Assembly: GCA_032718475.1 (NCBI GenBank)
Contig: JAUCBJ010007651.1
Span: 1 to 41,636 of the forward strand
Length of the DNA: 41,636 nt
DNA from: Nemertoderma westbladi
Taxonomy: Eukaryota; Xenacoelomorpha; Nemertodermatida; Nemertodermatidae
Direction: 5' to 3'
Shown: in pieces, positions 1-10,823 of the stretch
Numbering within the stretch: the stretch's first letter is position 1
Layout of the letters: every line of letters begins with the position of its first letter
Notes under the pieces: model-generated
Databases searched by the model: none
Seen by the model: only the letters and a program-made list of their open reading frames with translations
Told to the model about the DNA's origin: nothing
Made by a program: the position numbers and the translations under genes

Positions 1-1360
1 TTTAAATTACTACTACCAGGTAAAATATTATTTCCTGTAATAAAGGGATTAGGGTTATCTACTACGGTACTATTAATATTAACTACTTCTAACGTACTAC
101 TGCTACCCCCCCCCCCCCCCCCCCCCCGCCCGTACGGCTACACCAGTTCTGGTTCTCCCGCCCGGTGCCTGTGAGTGGGGGCTCACTCTCTGATATTTCC
201 AACCACGCCAGTTCTAGTCGGCGCCGTTTAAGTTTGGCCCGATATAGCCCAAGCATCGCCAGCCGGATATGTACAGCATCTCGCCCACGCTCTTGCTCTA
301 TCTCTCTCTCTCTGCACACTCGCGAATCTCGCTCGGCCGTCTCTCTCGCAAGCATCTCAGATCGACTCGCCGGCTCGCTCTCTATTCTCACCTCCCTAAG
401 GCTTCTCGCGGCCCTCTCGGCTCTCTCTCTATCCTCCCTTACCAACTCTAATAATGCGGTTTCTTCCCTCACTCGCCACTCTAACTGTTTCCGCTCTGCC
501 GCCGCCTTTTCTAATTTATACTCTATGCGTTCACTCTCTCGCACCCTTCTTTCTTTTGCGGAGGATGTAGCAGACTTATCGGTTGCGACGGACTCCCGTC
601 GCCCCTCCGTCCCACCAACTTTCCCCCGCTTTCCGGGGTTTCCTCCGACCGACGAGACCGAATCCTCGGGTTTAACCTCGGATTCGCCCTCCTCAGGTCT
701 CTTCCAACCCACTAATTTTACTCCCCGGGCATCGACTAAGTATGGCCCGACGTACACTACGCTAGGTTCCATACCCCTACACTCCCATAGTTCAATCAGT
801 TCGTTGGCAACCCCCCTCGCTCTCTCCTCGGCTAGTTCTCTCTGCCCAGAACACACTAGGTAATCAAAGTATCTGTTCGACTCACCTAGTCGTCTCCTCA
901 ACTTCACCTGGTCTATCTCAGCCCCTCCTCTAGCTTCCTTCAGTTGTTCCCGGGTCGCATTGTAGGCCCGTCGAAGTCAATCAGGAACCCCGACATCCTC
1001 GTCGCCGACCTCTCCTCCATCTCTCCGGGTCCGACGTCGTACCGGCGGCCCCACCGTCGCCGTTCCGGTGGACCGTCCGTCGTCCTCGGCCTGTGGCTGA
1101 CCGGTGACATCGGTACGTCGACCCTCGCTCCGCGTCGACTCATCTTCCTCTTCTCCTCCCGACTCGATTTCTCTTTGTAGACGACCCCCCACATCTTGGT
1201 TCGCCGGGTCGCTCGTTATCGACGTGGCGTCAACGTACGTCGACGTGGTCGGCGTAGCATCGACCGGCGTCGTGGGTTCGTATCGTCTCGCCGTGGCCTC
1301 GCGGATCGTTAGATCGTCGTCCGGGGTCCGCGGCGGTGTCGTTCCTTTCTCTCGACTCAT
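1..1360 (-). pseudogene. BEL/Pao retrotransposon gag, N-terminal part, broken by one stop
   Basis: Read on the minus strand from the ATG at 1360, one frame stays open to about position 110 except for a single in-frame TGA near 979-977, giving roughly 420 codons. The first part (to 980) is Thr/Pro/Asp rich. The part after the stop is strongly charged, with Arg/Glu-rich heptad-like stretches that suggest a long coiled coil, as in many retrotransposon capsid proteins. Near 109-127 the frame meets a run of about 19 C. Beyond it a different frame continues open to the window edge, so the homopolymer has probably caused a frameshift in the copy or the assembly. It is called gag because it lies directly inside the LTR at 1491-2039, in the position and strand of gag. 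No catalytic motif is expected here, so the family call rests on context. Confidence 0.6.
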
Positions 1361-1490
1361 CTTCGTCTTTGGTGGCTGGCAGCCACAGTCTGTGAGTTGG
1401 TTGGATCTAGTTCTATCACTGTCAGACTGTTAGGGCAGCTGCTAGGATTCTATCACTGTCAGGGCAGCTGGGCAGATCTGATTCTGTCAC
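1361..1490 (-). other. 5' leader of the BEL/Pao element
   Basis: This non-coding stretch lies between the LTR and the gag start. It holds two imperfect copies of a motif containing TCTATCACTGTCAG followed by GGCAGCTG (about 1411-1438 and 1450-1470). The sequence just inside the LTR (minus strand GTGACAGAATCAGATC) is where a tRNA primer-binding site should lie, but it lacks the usual TGG start, so I do not assign one. Confidence 0.35.
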
Positions 1491-2039
1491 TGTGACGGGA
1501 TCTACGGATCCCGGTTTATCCGTTGGGTTTTCTATCCACGCGTCCCCGCCGTGTGTGAAAGGTAAAAGAGTTCTGATGTTCGGTAATATGTATAAAGGTA
1601 TAATAGTCTGATATAGCACAGTATAGTATGACACGGTTACCGGTAGATAAGTATGATGGCGGTAGCGGACGGTGACAGAAGTCCCCGTTCCACCCTACTG
1701 ATCTGACTGAGTAAACTAAACTGAATAGGGAAGCACCAACAGGTGATATATGTACTGCACAGTTGGCCATATTACTGTACCTAGTCGATGCTGTCCCTCC
1801 ATTGGCTAATATCCCACTTCTCGCCCTTTCACCTTCCCTGGTGTGTTTCCCGTTGCCCCTGTTGTTCTCTCTCTGTTAGGGGTTTGGCCCCTGACCCTTA
1901 TTGTGTGTGTCTCCTTTGGGGCCTATTGTCCCCGTTTACTGGGCTGACACGAGGTTGATTGGTAATCAACCTCGTGCTCCCAATATTGCTCAACGGCTTA
2001 CTTTGTGGGTTCATGTTAGCGGAATTGGATAAGCTAACA
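1491..2039 (-). mobile_element. BEL/Pao LTR (5' LTR of a minus-strand element)
   Basis: This LTR of about 549 bp starts TGTGACGGGATC and ends GCTAACA on the plus strand, so on its sense (minus) strand it runs TGTTAGC...GTCACA, with TG/CA ends. It is homologous throughout to 7529-8071. Shared blocks include GACGGGATC near the start, GCGTCCCCGCCGTGTGT, CATTGGCTAAT-like, and CTCCCAATATTGCT near the end. The bases just outside (2040 onward, TATCT) continue a piggyBac-like repeat whose uninterrupted copy reads through the same point at 21665. The insertion point is therefore fixed by a paralogous empty site, and TATCT is the predicted 5-bp target duplication. The matching left end lies outside the window. 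Confidence 0.75.
1949..1975 (-). other. Conserved 12-bp stem-loop in LTR U3
   Basis: Arms ACGAGGTTGATT and AATCAACCTCGT form a perfect 12-bp stem with a 3-nt loop. The homologous stem in the other LTR (7983-8010) differs by a paired change that keeps the pairing. Confidence 0.6.
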
Positions 2040-2586
2040 TATCTATTGAATGGATTTTCAAAATTTCGTGCTAGCACCAAAATTTGCACACAGCACCGAA
2101 AAATACAAGTTTGATACGCTTGGTGCAACTCGTATATATTTCATCGAATCCAGAACCCAAAAAAACCCCAATTGCGTAAAAAATAAGCTTCAAACAATAA
2201 ATTTACAAAATTGATATATTTCAAAATTTGGTGCTGGCACCAAAATTTGGCACCCACCGAAAAAAACAAGTTTGAAATTTCTAAATCAATTTATATGAAT
2301 TCCATCCAATTGCTAACACCAAAAAACCGGTGTAAATCAAAAATAGAGATGTCACAATTAATATTTAATGCCAAAAAAAAGTGCCAAAAGTAGGGTAAAA
2401 AATGGTGCTATAACTCAAAACTACCCAATATTTTTGAAAACGGTTTTCACTACTAGGAAGACAATAGATTTTTAGGAAAAGTCAGAAAATTTCAGATTAC
2501 CAACTGCGTTTGTTTCAGAATTATAATAAAAAAACCACGGGGGGGGGGGTCATATTGACCCCCCCCCCCGGGTTTAATAGGGTTAA
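2040..2586 (+). mobile_element. Right half of a piggyBac-like non-autonomous element
   Basis: This stretch is closely similar to 21663-22239, the right part of the complete element at 20647-22243. It ends in the same GGGTTTAATAGGG terminus followed by TTAA (2583-2586). It carries the same GGTCATATTGACC core between a G run and a C run (about 2540-2570) and two of the tandem units with the GGTGCTAGCACC-type palindrome. The left half was separated by the BEL insertion that ends at 2039. Confidence 0.7.
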
Positions 2587-2767
2587 GAAGGCCGAATAGT
2601 ACAGTGTGATCGGTAATGGTGGTATGGCTAAGGTTTGGAATTTAGTTAGAATTTAGTTGAAAGTTCAACTATTTTTCTTTAAAAAACGCTTTAACTAACT
2701 AAATTCGTAGCGACAAATTAACTAAAACCACTTTAACTAAATAACACCAAATGACTGTTGAACAGCA

Positions 2768-2853
2768 CTGTGTACGAGCCCGTATGCTCTGATGGATTCT
2801 ACAGTAAGGTGCTTCGTTACTAGGATGCGGTAAGCGGTATACTACTGGACTTA
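2768..2853. repeat. Short repeat shared with 15109-15193, possible LTR remnant
   Basis: Both copies run from TGTACGAGCCCGT through GTTACTAGGAT to GGTAAGCGGTATACTACTGG, with scattered differences between. In the second copy this block closes a region with U3-like direct repeats and TATA boxes, so it may be the end of an LTR. There are no diagnostic TG/CA ends. Confidence 0.45.
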
Positions 2854-3574
2854 TCAATTGATAACAATAAAAGTAAAATTATTTATTTTCAAAAAATATT
2901 AGCTAGTAAAAAAAACACTAGCTACCATAAAAAAAATACCTACTGGGTTATAGAACATTCACCATTATCAAGGGAACACTCAAAAGTCAAAACCACAAAA
3001 AATGAATGTTTAAAAAATGACACTACTGTGATCGGCATGCTGCATTGCAGCTGCATTTTTAAGAATGTTGTGCCGACTTGTCGAAAAAATTGCGCCGCCA
3101 CAACTCCCTATCCACAATTGTATTTTGTAATTTTAAGTTCACTAAAAAATAATAGGTAACCTCTCTCGGAAGGTGAAATTTACGTTCTAGAACACAAAAC
3201 ATCATGATAATGATATTAACATGGTCAAAAATTGATCATAAATTAGGTACCAAAAATTTGGTGTTGTAATTTTCAAAACAGTACTGCAGCTACCTAAAAA
3301 AAACACTAGCTTCCATAAAAAAAAACACTAGCTAACGTCTCATAGAAGATGACATTTACGTTCTAAAATAAAAAAACCTCATGATAATAGCCATTAAAAT
3401 TGTAAAATAAATGGTCAAAATATGGGTATCCATAACATACAGTACATAGTAGTGCATAGGATTACCCCTCGTAAAACTTTGCAACTTATTTCCATAGGGG
3501 TCCTTTATGTTACTTGGTTACAAATACAGTACACAATGTGAAAAGTCACTATTTGTATGTCATATTGTGTAAGT

Positions 3575-4225
3575 CGTATATATTTTATTCTTAAATTGTT
3601 ACATTTCCGCTCGAATATACCACAAAATCGGGAGAAAAAGTTTCACCTTTTTCCCTAGGGAAAAAAGTAAAGTAAAATATTTTTGTGGAATTTGTAAAAT
3701 TTTATTACATATATTGAAAGAGCATCGACGTAGAAAAGGTTTGCAAGTAATTTGAACAAAATCCATTCACACACTCAAAAGTTATTGCAACTTTAATAAT
3801 GTCTGCAAGGCGAACTCCAAAACGGAACTCAGTATCCAATATTGGTTTATGTTGTTAAGCGGCTCTCTAGTTACGTAATAATTATTCGGGAACACTAAAT
3901 TATTTTAACATTGAGTAAGGCAACATCGAGAGTTGAAAAGTACAATAATTTGTATTGCAGTAACTATGGAAGCAATATAGTAAATTACTGTAGTTCAAAT
4001 TAATTTATTTTGTAACACTACTGTACTGTAGTATATCGCTATGTTTTATTAAAGAATTTAGCAACAAAAACGTAGCAATTTAAGAATAAATGACGTATTA
4101 CATGTGAAAAAAACGTAGAACATTTTTTTCAAAATTTTCTCAACCATTTATTAACCTCGCTGACGCTCGGTTAATAAAATGCCTCGAGAATAAGGAAAAA
4201 AAGTTCTACTTTTTTCCCATGTAAT
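3575..4225. repeat. Two overlapping inverted repeats, MITE-like
   Basis: One arm pair is 3575-3602 against 4071-4095, sharing TTATTCTTAAATTG and its complement. A second pair is 4097-4121 against 4203-4225, sharing ATTACATG, an A-run and GTAGAAC. The 80-bp loop of the second contains the quasi-palindrome TTAACCTCGCTGACGCTCGG. These look like small foldback or MITE elements. Target duplications are not clear. Confidence 0.45.
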
Positions 4226-4276
4226 AAATAATTATTTGTCTCTATTTATATGCCTATGTCATATTATATTTTTATC

Positions 4277-7200
4277 CTATACGGATAAAAAATTCGGACA
4301 AAAAAATAGTACTTCCTTTTTGTAATAGAAATAGTTATTATTATTTGGTATCAATTAATAATCTAGAAGTCCATGGACAATGATATATGGAGCACTCTAA
4401 TTAATTGGGCACTCCCAGGCAAAAGGGTCCCTACTTCGCCCTGAAGACACACCCCTTACAATTTTTTTCTACCAGTCCTTTTCTAGTGTTTTCAATTTTT
4501 TTTTTTTGTTTTTTTTTGTTTCTAGATAAATGTATATTGGGCTATAAATTTAACTACATACGAATATAATTATTCACTAATAACTAACTATTCCATAAAT
4601 TCAACTACCTATCTACTAGTTCTAGAAATAACGGCTGATTGAATAGAGTTTGTAAAGGTTTCATCTAGTATTCCTCCTCTCTTTCCTCTCCTTCTTCTTC
4701 TTTTTCTAGTGTTTTCAATAATTTTTTGGTATTGGTGAATGTTCTGTGTTTGGCGAACAGCTACTGTGTTTTCTGCATAACCTCTACCAAATTTTCTAAA
4801 TCTAGCTAGATTTTGTTACTTTTTTTAAAATGTTCTAGAACATAATGTCTAAATAAAATACTTTAAAAATTGTGTTCTATAATAAATAAATAATTTATCT
4901 AATAATCTATAATAAATGTCTAATAAATATATAAAAAAAAATAATAATAATAATACCAAAAGAAATAGGGTTGGTGGCTCCATGACATACCGGTACTAAA
5001 TATAATAATATCAGACATTGATGAAGTAAGAGTAAGGACAAGTTAGATGATACCCGTAATTACTATTGATTCTAATTAAATTTAAGAAAGTTATAGTTGG
5101 AAGAAGAATGGATGGAGGGAGATAGAGAATCCCAACGAAGGCGACTCAACCCTGTTGTCTAAAATGTCTAATAAATTACTTTAAAAATTTTGTTCTATAA
5201 TAAATAAATTGTTGTTCTAGAACATTTCATAAAATAGCAATCCTATTTGTAAATTTTTTAACATTTAATTTTCATTATTTTTTATGTTATCTTTGTTTCC
5301 ATAAAGTATAGTCAATCAGTTTTGCTAGCTATTCTGATCGAAAACACTATTTATAGAACTTTATATTTTCTGTGCATAAAACAAAAATATTTCATGTTAA
5401 TTTATAACACATAGCCAATATTATTCATTAAATTGTATTTATTAAATATAAATACTCAACATAAAATATTTTAACTAGCTAATAAAAACTACTAGCGAAT
5501 AATTATAATCACTAGCTACCATGATAATTTGCATTTGTTAGGAATTGTTCTTAACGCTAATCAAATAAAGGCTATAGTTCCGTCCGTATGTGCCAACATT
5601 TTCAGTTTGCTCTAAAATAAATAAAAAAACATCTAAATCTAAATAAAAAAAACAGCAAAAAAACACCTTTTTTTAAATGTTCTACAACTAAAGATATTTG
5701 TTCTAGAACATTCTTTTAAAAAAATAAATACTATTTGTTCTAGAACATGTTTAAAAAAATAACAAAAAATAGCTAGGAAAACAACAAAAAACCTAATTAA
5801 TTTAAAATGTTCTAGAACAACAATGCCCTAAACACAGTAGTACCATATGTTCTATAACATTATTAGATAGATATGTATTTCATGGTAAATGGTGTTTTTT
5901 TACTAGCTTGTAAAGGATTTCTCGCTCCTAAACGGCTTTTAAATGTATCTCAAAAATGTTTCCAAGTCCTAACACACTTCGTTTACTGGTTTAGTTTCTC
6001 TTGGTCGAGATGACTGACTTGAAATAGCTCGCATAACACACGGTCCTACAACTGCTTATACTTTACGGACGAACGGACGTCCACAACCTTTTCAAGACAG
6101 TGAAAAAAAACTGAGATTTCTATTTTCCAGATGTTATTAATGTCTTCCTTGGATAAAAAATAGTGTATGGTACGTAACACCATAGAAAACCCTCTGGGAA
6201 GAGGAAAAAGAGAAACCGGATGAGGGGTGCTTTGGGTCCGTTAGGAACCAAAGTATAGCATCGAAAAATAATCCCAGTCTATAGTCCTATAGTCTATAGG
6301 TTGCTAAAAAATAGTCCGAAAAGTTTTAATATAGAAAAATTGTCGTGAAATAATTGGTGCGGCTTCACGCTATTGGAAAACTTGGCAATAGTGCAAACAC
6401 CAGGTTACTTTCTATGTCCAAACGGTGGTGGGAGTGATTGGACGCAGGAAGTTAGCTGATACTTTGTCCTACGACTCAAAGTTATGACTGACGTCGCGCC
6501 AATGACCCTGCTGGCAGAGTGAGCAAGCACTAGAGGGCTGGTTGGCCCAGAGCTCTTTCTCTGTGGGAACTACCCAACCCACGCTCCTAAGCCGCACCGA
6601 CACTAAGCGAAGTAAAGGTGGGTGGGTATAGGAACAGTCCAACCCGGCTGCTGAGAACTGAGCCAAGATAGCGTGCCAAGGGCTGCCATATACAAGCCCG
6701 AGTGTTACTGACTGCTGAAATAGTGAAATGTGGCCCCTTATAAACCCGGTGTTCGGGGTCAATAATAGGAGTTGACCCCTAATTATCACTTGCTAAGAAT
6801 AGTGGTCTTTCCTTAACACGAATTTGTTAATACACGTTAAAGTTATAATTGAAATTGGCAGGTGAACTATGTTCTTTATTATTTAACAGAGCTTCCCTGG
6901 GATAATGTGTGTAAGCCAATCATAATAGGTTTAGGCAGGCTAATGAGAGTGATGCTCTCCCATTGGGTGGAGGTAATTGGGAGAGATGCCAGGAAGATAT
7001 TACTGACTGGTTGGTTTATTGAGTGTTTGAAGGTAACTGCAAAGAGCAAAGGGCCGTTGAATATTGGATGGCAATGACAGGAGGTTTGGATGAGAGATGT
7101 GGATGGGAATAATATGGGAATTTATATACTGCATCTAAAGTGGTATAGTGCTGCCTATGTAGGCGTGAAAAATATATTACATTGCTGTTGACACTTTTTG

Positions 7201-7524
7201 AAATTATAAAAAAAATGGGAAAACATTAAATTGTTACAGAATATATTTATAACCAAAAATATTAATGATATTATAACAGTTTTACAGCTTATATTAATTT
7301 TTTTTCAAAAATTACTAGCTAGTAAAAAATACACTAGCTACCACAAAAAATATCTGCTAAGATTCTAGAACATTCACCAATATCAAAAAAAACACTCAAA
7401 AACACAAAAAAAGGTTAAAAAAATGACAGGGGTGGTTCATTTTAGGATTCAGGCTAAAAACAAAACACTGGGAACTTTAAAAATATCTAAATACCTTGCT
7501 AATAATTATTGTAACTAATGTACA
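4277..7524. repeat. Long AT-rich non-coding repeat, copy A
   Basis: 4277-6310 is nearly identical to 15273-17285, and 6800-7524 is homologous to 17310-18095. The segment at 6311-6795 is absent from copy B but partly present in copy C (27270-27480), so B carries a deletion. No ORF is shared in frame between copies, so the repeat is probably non-coding. It holds five perfect TGTTCTAGAACA palindromes (4831, 5213, 5699, 5736, 5808). The right end is cut by the BEL LTR at 7529; copy B continues past the same point into the promoter side of the leucine-rich-repeat gene. Superfamily not determined. Confidence 0.7.
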
Positions 7525-7528
7525 CTTA

Positions 7529-8071
7529 TGTGACGGGATCCGAAAATCCCGGTTTATCCCGGTGTCTAATCTGCGCGTCCCCGCCGTGTGTATGTGAAAA
7601 GAGTTCTGGGTTGTTGAATAACTCTGACTGTTGTTGATATATATAAGATAGGATATAAGCATAAAGTGAATAAAGTACCGGTATAATGGCTGAATATAGC
7701 TGACAGTAGATGGAGATGGTGATTAGAGTTCCGGTACTGCCCTAACAAACTGACTTACTAAAGTGAATAAATGATACAATGAATGGTAATATATGGTTGG
7801 CCGTATTACGTTACTCAGTGGATGCCTTCCCCCTATTGGCTAATAACTCATTTCTCACCCTCCCATCTCTCTGGGAGTGTTTCCCCCTGCTGCTACCACT
7901 CTCTCCCTCCCGGAGGTGTAACCTCTGACCCCCGCTGTGTGTGTGTCTCTTTGGGGTTTGTCGCCCCGCTTATTGGGGTGATACAAGGTTGATTTGGTAA
8001 TCAACCTTGTACTCCCAATATTGCTTAAAGCCAACTTTGTGGGGTGGTTAGTGGAATTGAATTCGCTAACA
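7529..8071 (-). mobile_element. BEL/Pao LTR (3' LTR of a minus-strand element)
   Basis: This LTR of about 543 bp is homologous to 1491-2039, with the same TGTGACGGGATC start and GCTAACA end on the plus strand. On the sense strand it is preceded by a purine-rich tract (8072-8080), and further upstream by the integrase C-terminus (9672-10323), which fixes it as the 3' LTR. The flank before it (7524-7528, ACTTA) is the candidate target duplication; copy B of the surrounding repeat shows the uninterrupted sequence near 18090. The two LTRs have clearly diverged, so they belong to different insertions or subfamilies. Confidence 0.75.
7983..8010 (-). other. Conserved 12-bp stem-loop in LTR U3
   Basis: Arms ACAAGGTTGATT and AATCAACCTTGT form a perfect stem with a 4-nt loop. 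Compared with 1949-1975, one base pair is exchanged on both arms (A-T here, G-C there). Confidence 0.6.
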
Positions 8072-8080
8072 CTCCCCCCA
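8072..8080 (-). promoter_or_regulatory. Polypurine tract next to the 3' LTR
   Basis: On the minus strand the bases TGGGGGGAG sit directly against the LTR start TGTTAGC. This is the expected place and composition of the plus-strand primer of an LTR retroelement. Confidence 0.55.
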
Positions 8081-8190
8081 TGCTATCTTCCCGGTGAGAA
8101 GATAGCATCCACCTATAGTGCGCTACAATTCCGCTGGATCCCGATCTACCATCGGGTGTGGGGTGGGGCTATTTTCCTCGGAGCCGGCTT
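8081..8190 (-). other. 3' untranslated part of the BEL element with hairpins
   Basis: Just inside the polypurine tract a perfect 9-bp stem, GCTATCTTC with GAAGATAGC, occurs at 8082-8106. A 6-bp stem, CCCGAT with ATCGGG, occurs at about 8138-8154. Nothing coding is seen. Confidence 0.4.
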
Positions 8191-8696
8191 TCCAGGCCGC
8201 TCCCTATGGGTGATATTGCTACCCCGTCTTGGTACAACTCTACCTATCTTGTACCAAGACATCTGGCATCCCGTGTCGGGCCGATCGTGACTTTCTCCCA
8301 CACGATTTTTGTTTCCCCAACACTCTCGCCACTCTGACTCCGCTCTATCCCTTACTCCAACTTCTCAACCGCACCAACTCTTACTCCTCCCCCCCCCCAC
8401 ACTCGAACTGCACTCCTCTCACTGTCCCTCATCCTGTCAAAAAATCTCCTCTCCATTCTCCCCCCGATTCCCATTCTCGCTTTCGTCCCTCACACACTCA
8501 TCGGGCCCCACACATGAGCACTCATGTTGGTGGGAGCCGTCCAAGTCCCGTCCTGTCGCCCTAGTCAATTAATCCCCAGTCCCAGTAGCTAATTGGAAAA
8601 GGTTGTGCTTGACTACGGTACATACTTTATAATATATATATACGAGTTACTTATATAATTATTATAAGGCTATTATCATATATTATATTATATGTT

Positions 8697-8928
8697 CGTC
8701 TACATAACGCACCTCATTCTCTCTCGGCCTTTCTCCCCTGTCGACATCTTCCAGTCGCTTCTCCCCAAATCTATCCGCTTCCAACTTCTCCCACGTGATA
8801 TGTGTATCCACCTCCCTGTCTACTAGATGCCGGCTGTTGTATTACACCGACTCGCCCTTCAGCCCCAGGTGGTCTACCAGACCCTCGAAGGCCATCTTGA
8901 AGGCTTTTCTGTAGTTCGGAGGTGATCC
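8697..8928 (-). pseudogene. ORF remnant downstream of integrase, unit 1
   Basis: On the minus strand a frame of about 77 codons, interrupted by one TAA near its middle, has a protein-like composition rich in Lys, Glu, Arg and Asp. It begins near PPNYRKAFKMAFEGL and later contains THITWEKLEADRFGEK. It lies between the integrase end and the 3' LTR, where some BEL elements carry extra sequence. I do not recognise it. It could be a displaced gag piece or a captured fragment. Confidence 0.35.
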
Positions 8929-9099
8929 TAATATTCTTGATTTTTATTTGTTTTGTGCTATTGCCCTCATTCTAAATCTATCTTTCTGGCTACTACTTCT
9001 ATGGTATATTGTGCTCTCTAATCTCTTACTATATACTATATCTTATACATATTTATCCTCCTACCACTAATTCTTGCTACTAACGGTACTCTACGCACC

Positions 9100-9560
9100 C
9101 TCTTACTAACTAGTTCTACAACTAACTACTACTCTTACTAACCGGTACTATGTACCCTCTTACTAACTAGCTCTATAACTAACTACTACTCTTACTAATT
9201 GGTACTACGTACCCTCTTACTAACTTCCAACTCCACTAACTCTTACTAACCGGTACTACGTACCCTCTTACTAACCTCTAACTCCCACTAACTCCTACTA
9301 ACCGGTACTACGTACCCTCTTACTAACTTCTAACTCTCCCAACTATCGGTACTACGTACCCTCTTACTAACTTCTAACTCTCCCAACTATCGGTACTACA
9401 TACCCTCTTACTAACTTCTAACTTGACTAACTAGCGGTACTATGTACCCTCCTACTACTTAACTAACTAGCGGTACTACGTACCCTCCTACTACTAACTA
9501 ACTAGCGGTACTACGTACCCTCTTACTACTAACTTATATCTGCCTACTTACTGCGTACCT
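9100..9560. repeat. Tandem array with GGTACTACGTACC motifs, unit 1
   Basis: About ten degenerate units of 45-60 bp each contain CGGTACTACGTACCCTC followed by TTACTAAC-like spacers. The core GGTAC-n3-GTACC is an inverted repeat. The whole array is present again at 11227-11690. Confidence 0.7.
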
Positions 9561-9671
9561 ATTATGTACTATTATTATTATTATTATTTTTTTTTTTGTG
9601 TGTGGGATGGGCGTCTCGCCCTCAATCCCACCCCCCTCAGTCCAATACTTGGACGACTAAACTCTACTCAA

Positions 9672-10323
9672 CTAAGGTGCTCCCTCTAACAGGCAGCACT
9701 TCCCTACAGCCCTCCTGTAGGTCTTCCTATCTTTCGCTCCTATCTTGCCACTTATCCGCACTTCTACCGATCGGACTCTTCCGTCCTCATCGGAGTATGT
9801 GCCCACAACCCTCGCCAACCGCCACTGGTTGTTGATGATGGTATCGTCCGTGACGATCACCAGATCACCCTCCTTTAACTCTCTGTTTGTATTTCTCCAT
9901 TTGCTCCTCCTATGAAGCGTGGGTAGATATTCCTCGACCCACCTCCTCCAATACTCTGCGCTTATCGCCTTAGCGACTTTCCAACTCTGGCGGGAGTGTA
10001 TGTCGTCTGGGTCTACACCCCGCTTGTCGATAGTTGCTGGCCTTTCCATTAGAAAATGACTGGGCGTCAGCACATCTAATGACTCAGGGTCATCATTTTC
10101 TGGATATAACGGTCTGCTATTAATGATACCATCACACTTTGCTAATACCGTTCTTAGTACGTCCTCTGTGACCATGTGGGTGTTCATCAATTTCGTCATC
10201 AGACGCTTTGAACTACCCACGAGTCTCTCGACGCATCCTAGAGTATGCGGAGCATACGGCGTCCTCCTCTCCCACTTCACCTGTCGTCTTCTCATGGCTG
10301 CCATGACTTCCTCCCCTTCCAGG
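9672..10323 (-). pseudogene. BEL/Pao integrase C-terminal part, copy 1
   Basis: The minus-strand frame encodes about 210 residues ending at a stop at 9672. It contains PYAPHTLGCVERLVGSSKR, where the Glu is the third catalytic acidic residue of the retroviral-type integrase core. After it come the INSRPL motif, the SHFL motif, and the C-terminal extension typical of BEL/Pao integrases (DUF5641-like), with W-RRWVEEYLPTLHRR, KEGDLVIVTDD and NQWRLARVVGTY. The core upstream of the Glu is missing because this is the truncated unit of the tandem duplication (junction about 10318-10323). It cannot be a working integrase. Confidence 0.85.
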
Positions 10324-10823
10324 ACCGCTCCCTATGGGTGATATTGCTACCCCGTCTTGGTACAACTCTACCTATCTTGAACCAAGACATCTGGCGTCCC
10401 GTGTCGGGCCGATCGTGACTTTCTCCCACACGATTTTTGTTTCCCCAACACTCTCGCCACTCTGACTCCGCTCTATCCCTTACTCCAACTTCTCAACCGC
10501 TCCAACTCTTACTCCTCCCCCCCCCACACTCGAACTGCACTCCTCTCACTGTCCCTCATCCTGTCAAAAAATCTCCTCTCCATTCTCCCCCCGATTCCCA
10601 TTCTCGCTTTCGTCCCTCACACACTCATCAGGCCCCACACATGAGCACTCATGTTGGTGGGAGCCGTCCAAGTCCCGTCCTGTCGCCCTAGTCAATTAAT
10701 CCCCAGTCCCAGTAGCTAATTGGAAAAGGTTGTGCTTGACTACGGTACATACTTTATAATATATATATACGAGTTACTTATATAATTATTATAAGGCTAT
10801 TATCATATATTATATTATATGTT

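Larger units (their letters stand above)
2587..4276. repeat. AT-rich non-coding repeat region
   Basis: No coding potential is seen. The block at 2768-2853 is homologous to 15109-15193 (see those entries). The ACTAGCTAC-containing AT-rich stretch at 2880-3010 is homologous to 7300-7430 and 17830-17970. The segments at about 3165-3225 and 3340-3415 are diverged copies of each other. It is probably an extension of repeat copy A. Confidence 0.5.
8191..10318 (-). repeat. Tandem duplication of BEL 3' region, unit 1
   Basis: This unit of about 2.13 kb is repeated head to tail at 10319-12450 with only scattered differences. The outer left edge (CTTTCCAGG before CCGCTCC), the junction (CCTTCCAGGACCGCTCC) and the outer right edge (CCTTCCAGGATATTC) share TTCCAGG, so the duplication used a 7-bp microhomology. 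Content in sense order: integrase C-terminus, tandem array with GGTACTACGTACC motifs, an ORF remnant, and a C-rich non-coding stretch. Confidence 0.8.

Noticed and set aside
165-863. Plus-strand ORF of 232 codons
   Set aside because: Ser/Leu/Arg-rich antisense shadow of the gag frame on the minus strand; no motif of its own.
4831-5819. TGTTCTAGAACA sites as steroid-receptor response elements
   Set aside because: Steroid-receptor sites need a 3-bp gap and the AGAACA-n3-TGTTCT order; the half-sites here abut in the opposite order, so the heat-shock-type reading is the better fit.
6862-7077. Small ORF of 71 codons in repeat copy A
   Set aside because: Copy B has indels in the same stretch that break the frame, so it is not conserved as protein.
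8229-8572. Overlapping plus-strand Ser/Pro/His-rich ORFs (also at 10437-10691)
   Set aside because: C-rich non-coding 3' region of the BEL element; two frames are open at once because the composition lacks stops, and the element is on the other strand.
9100-9560. Array with recurrent GGTACTACGTACC considered as CRISPR-like
   Set aside because: The spacers are low-complexity TTACTAAC variants, not unique sequence, and the array lies inside a BEL element.
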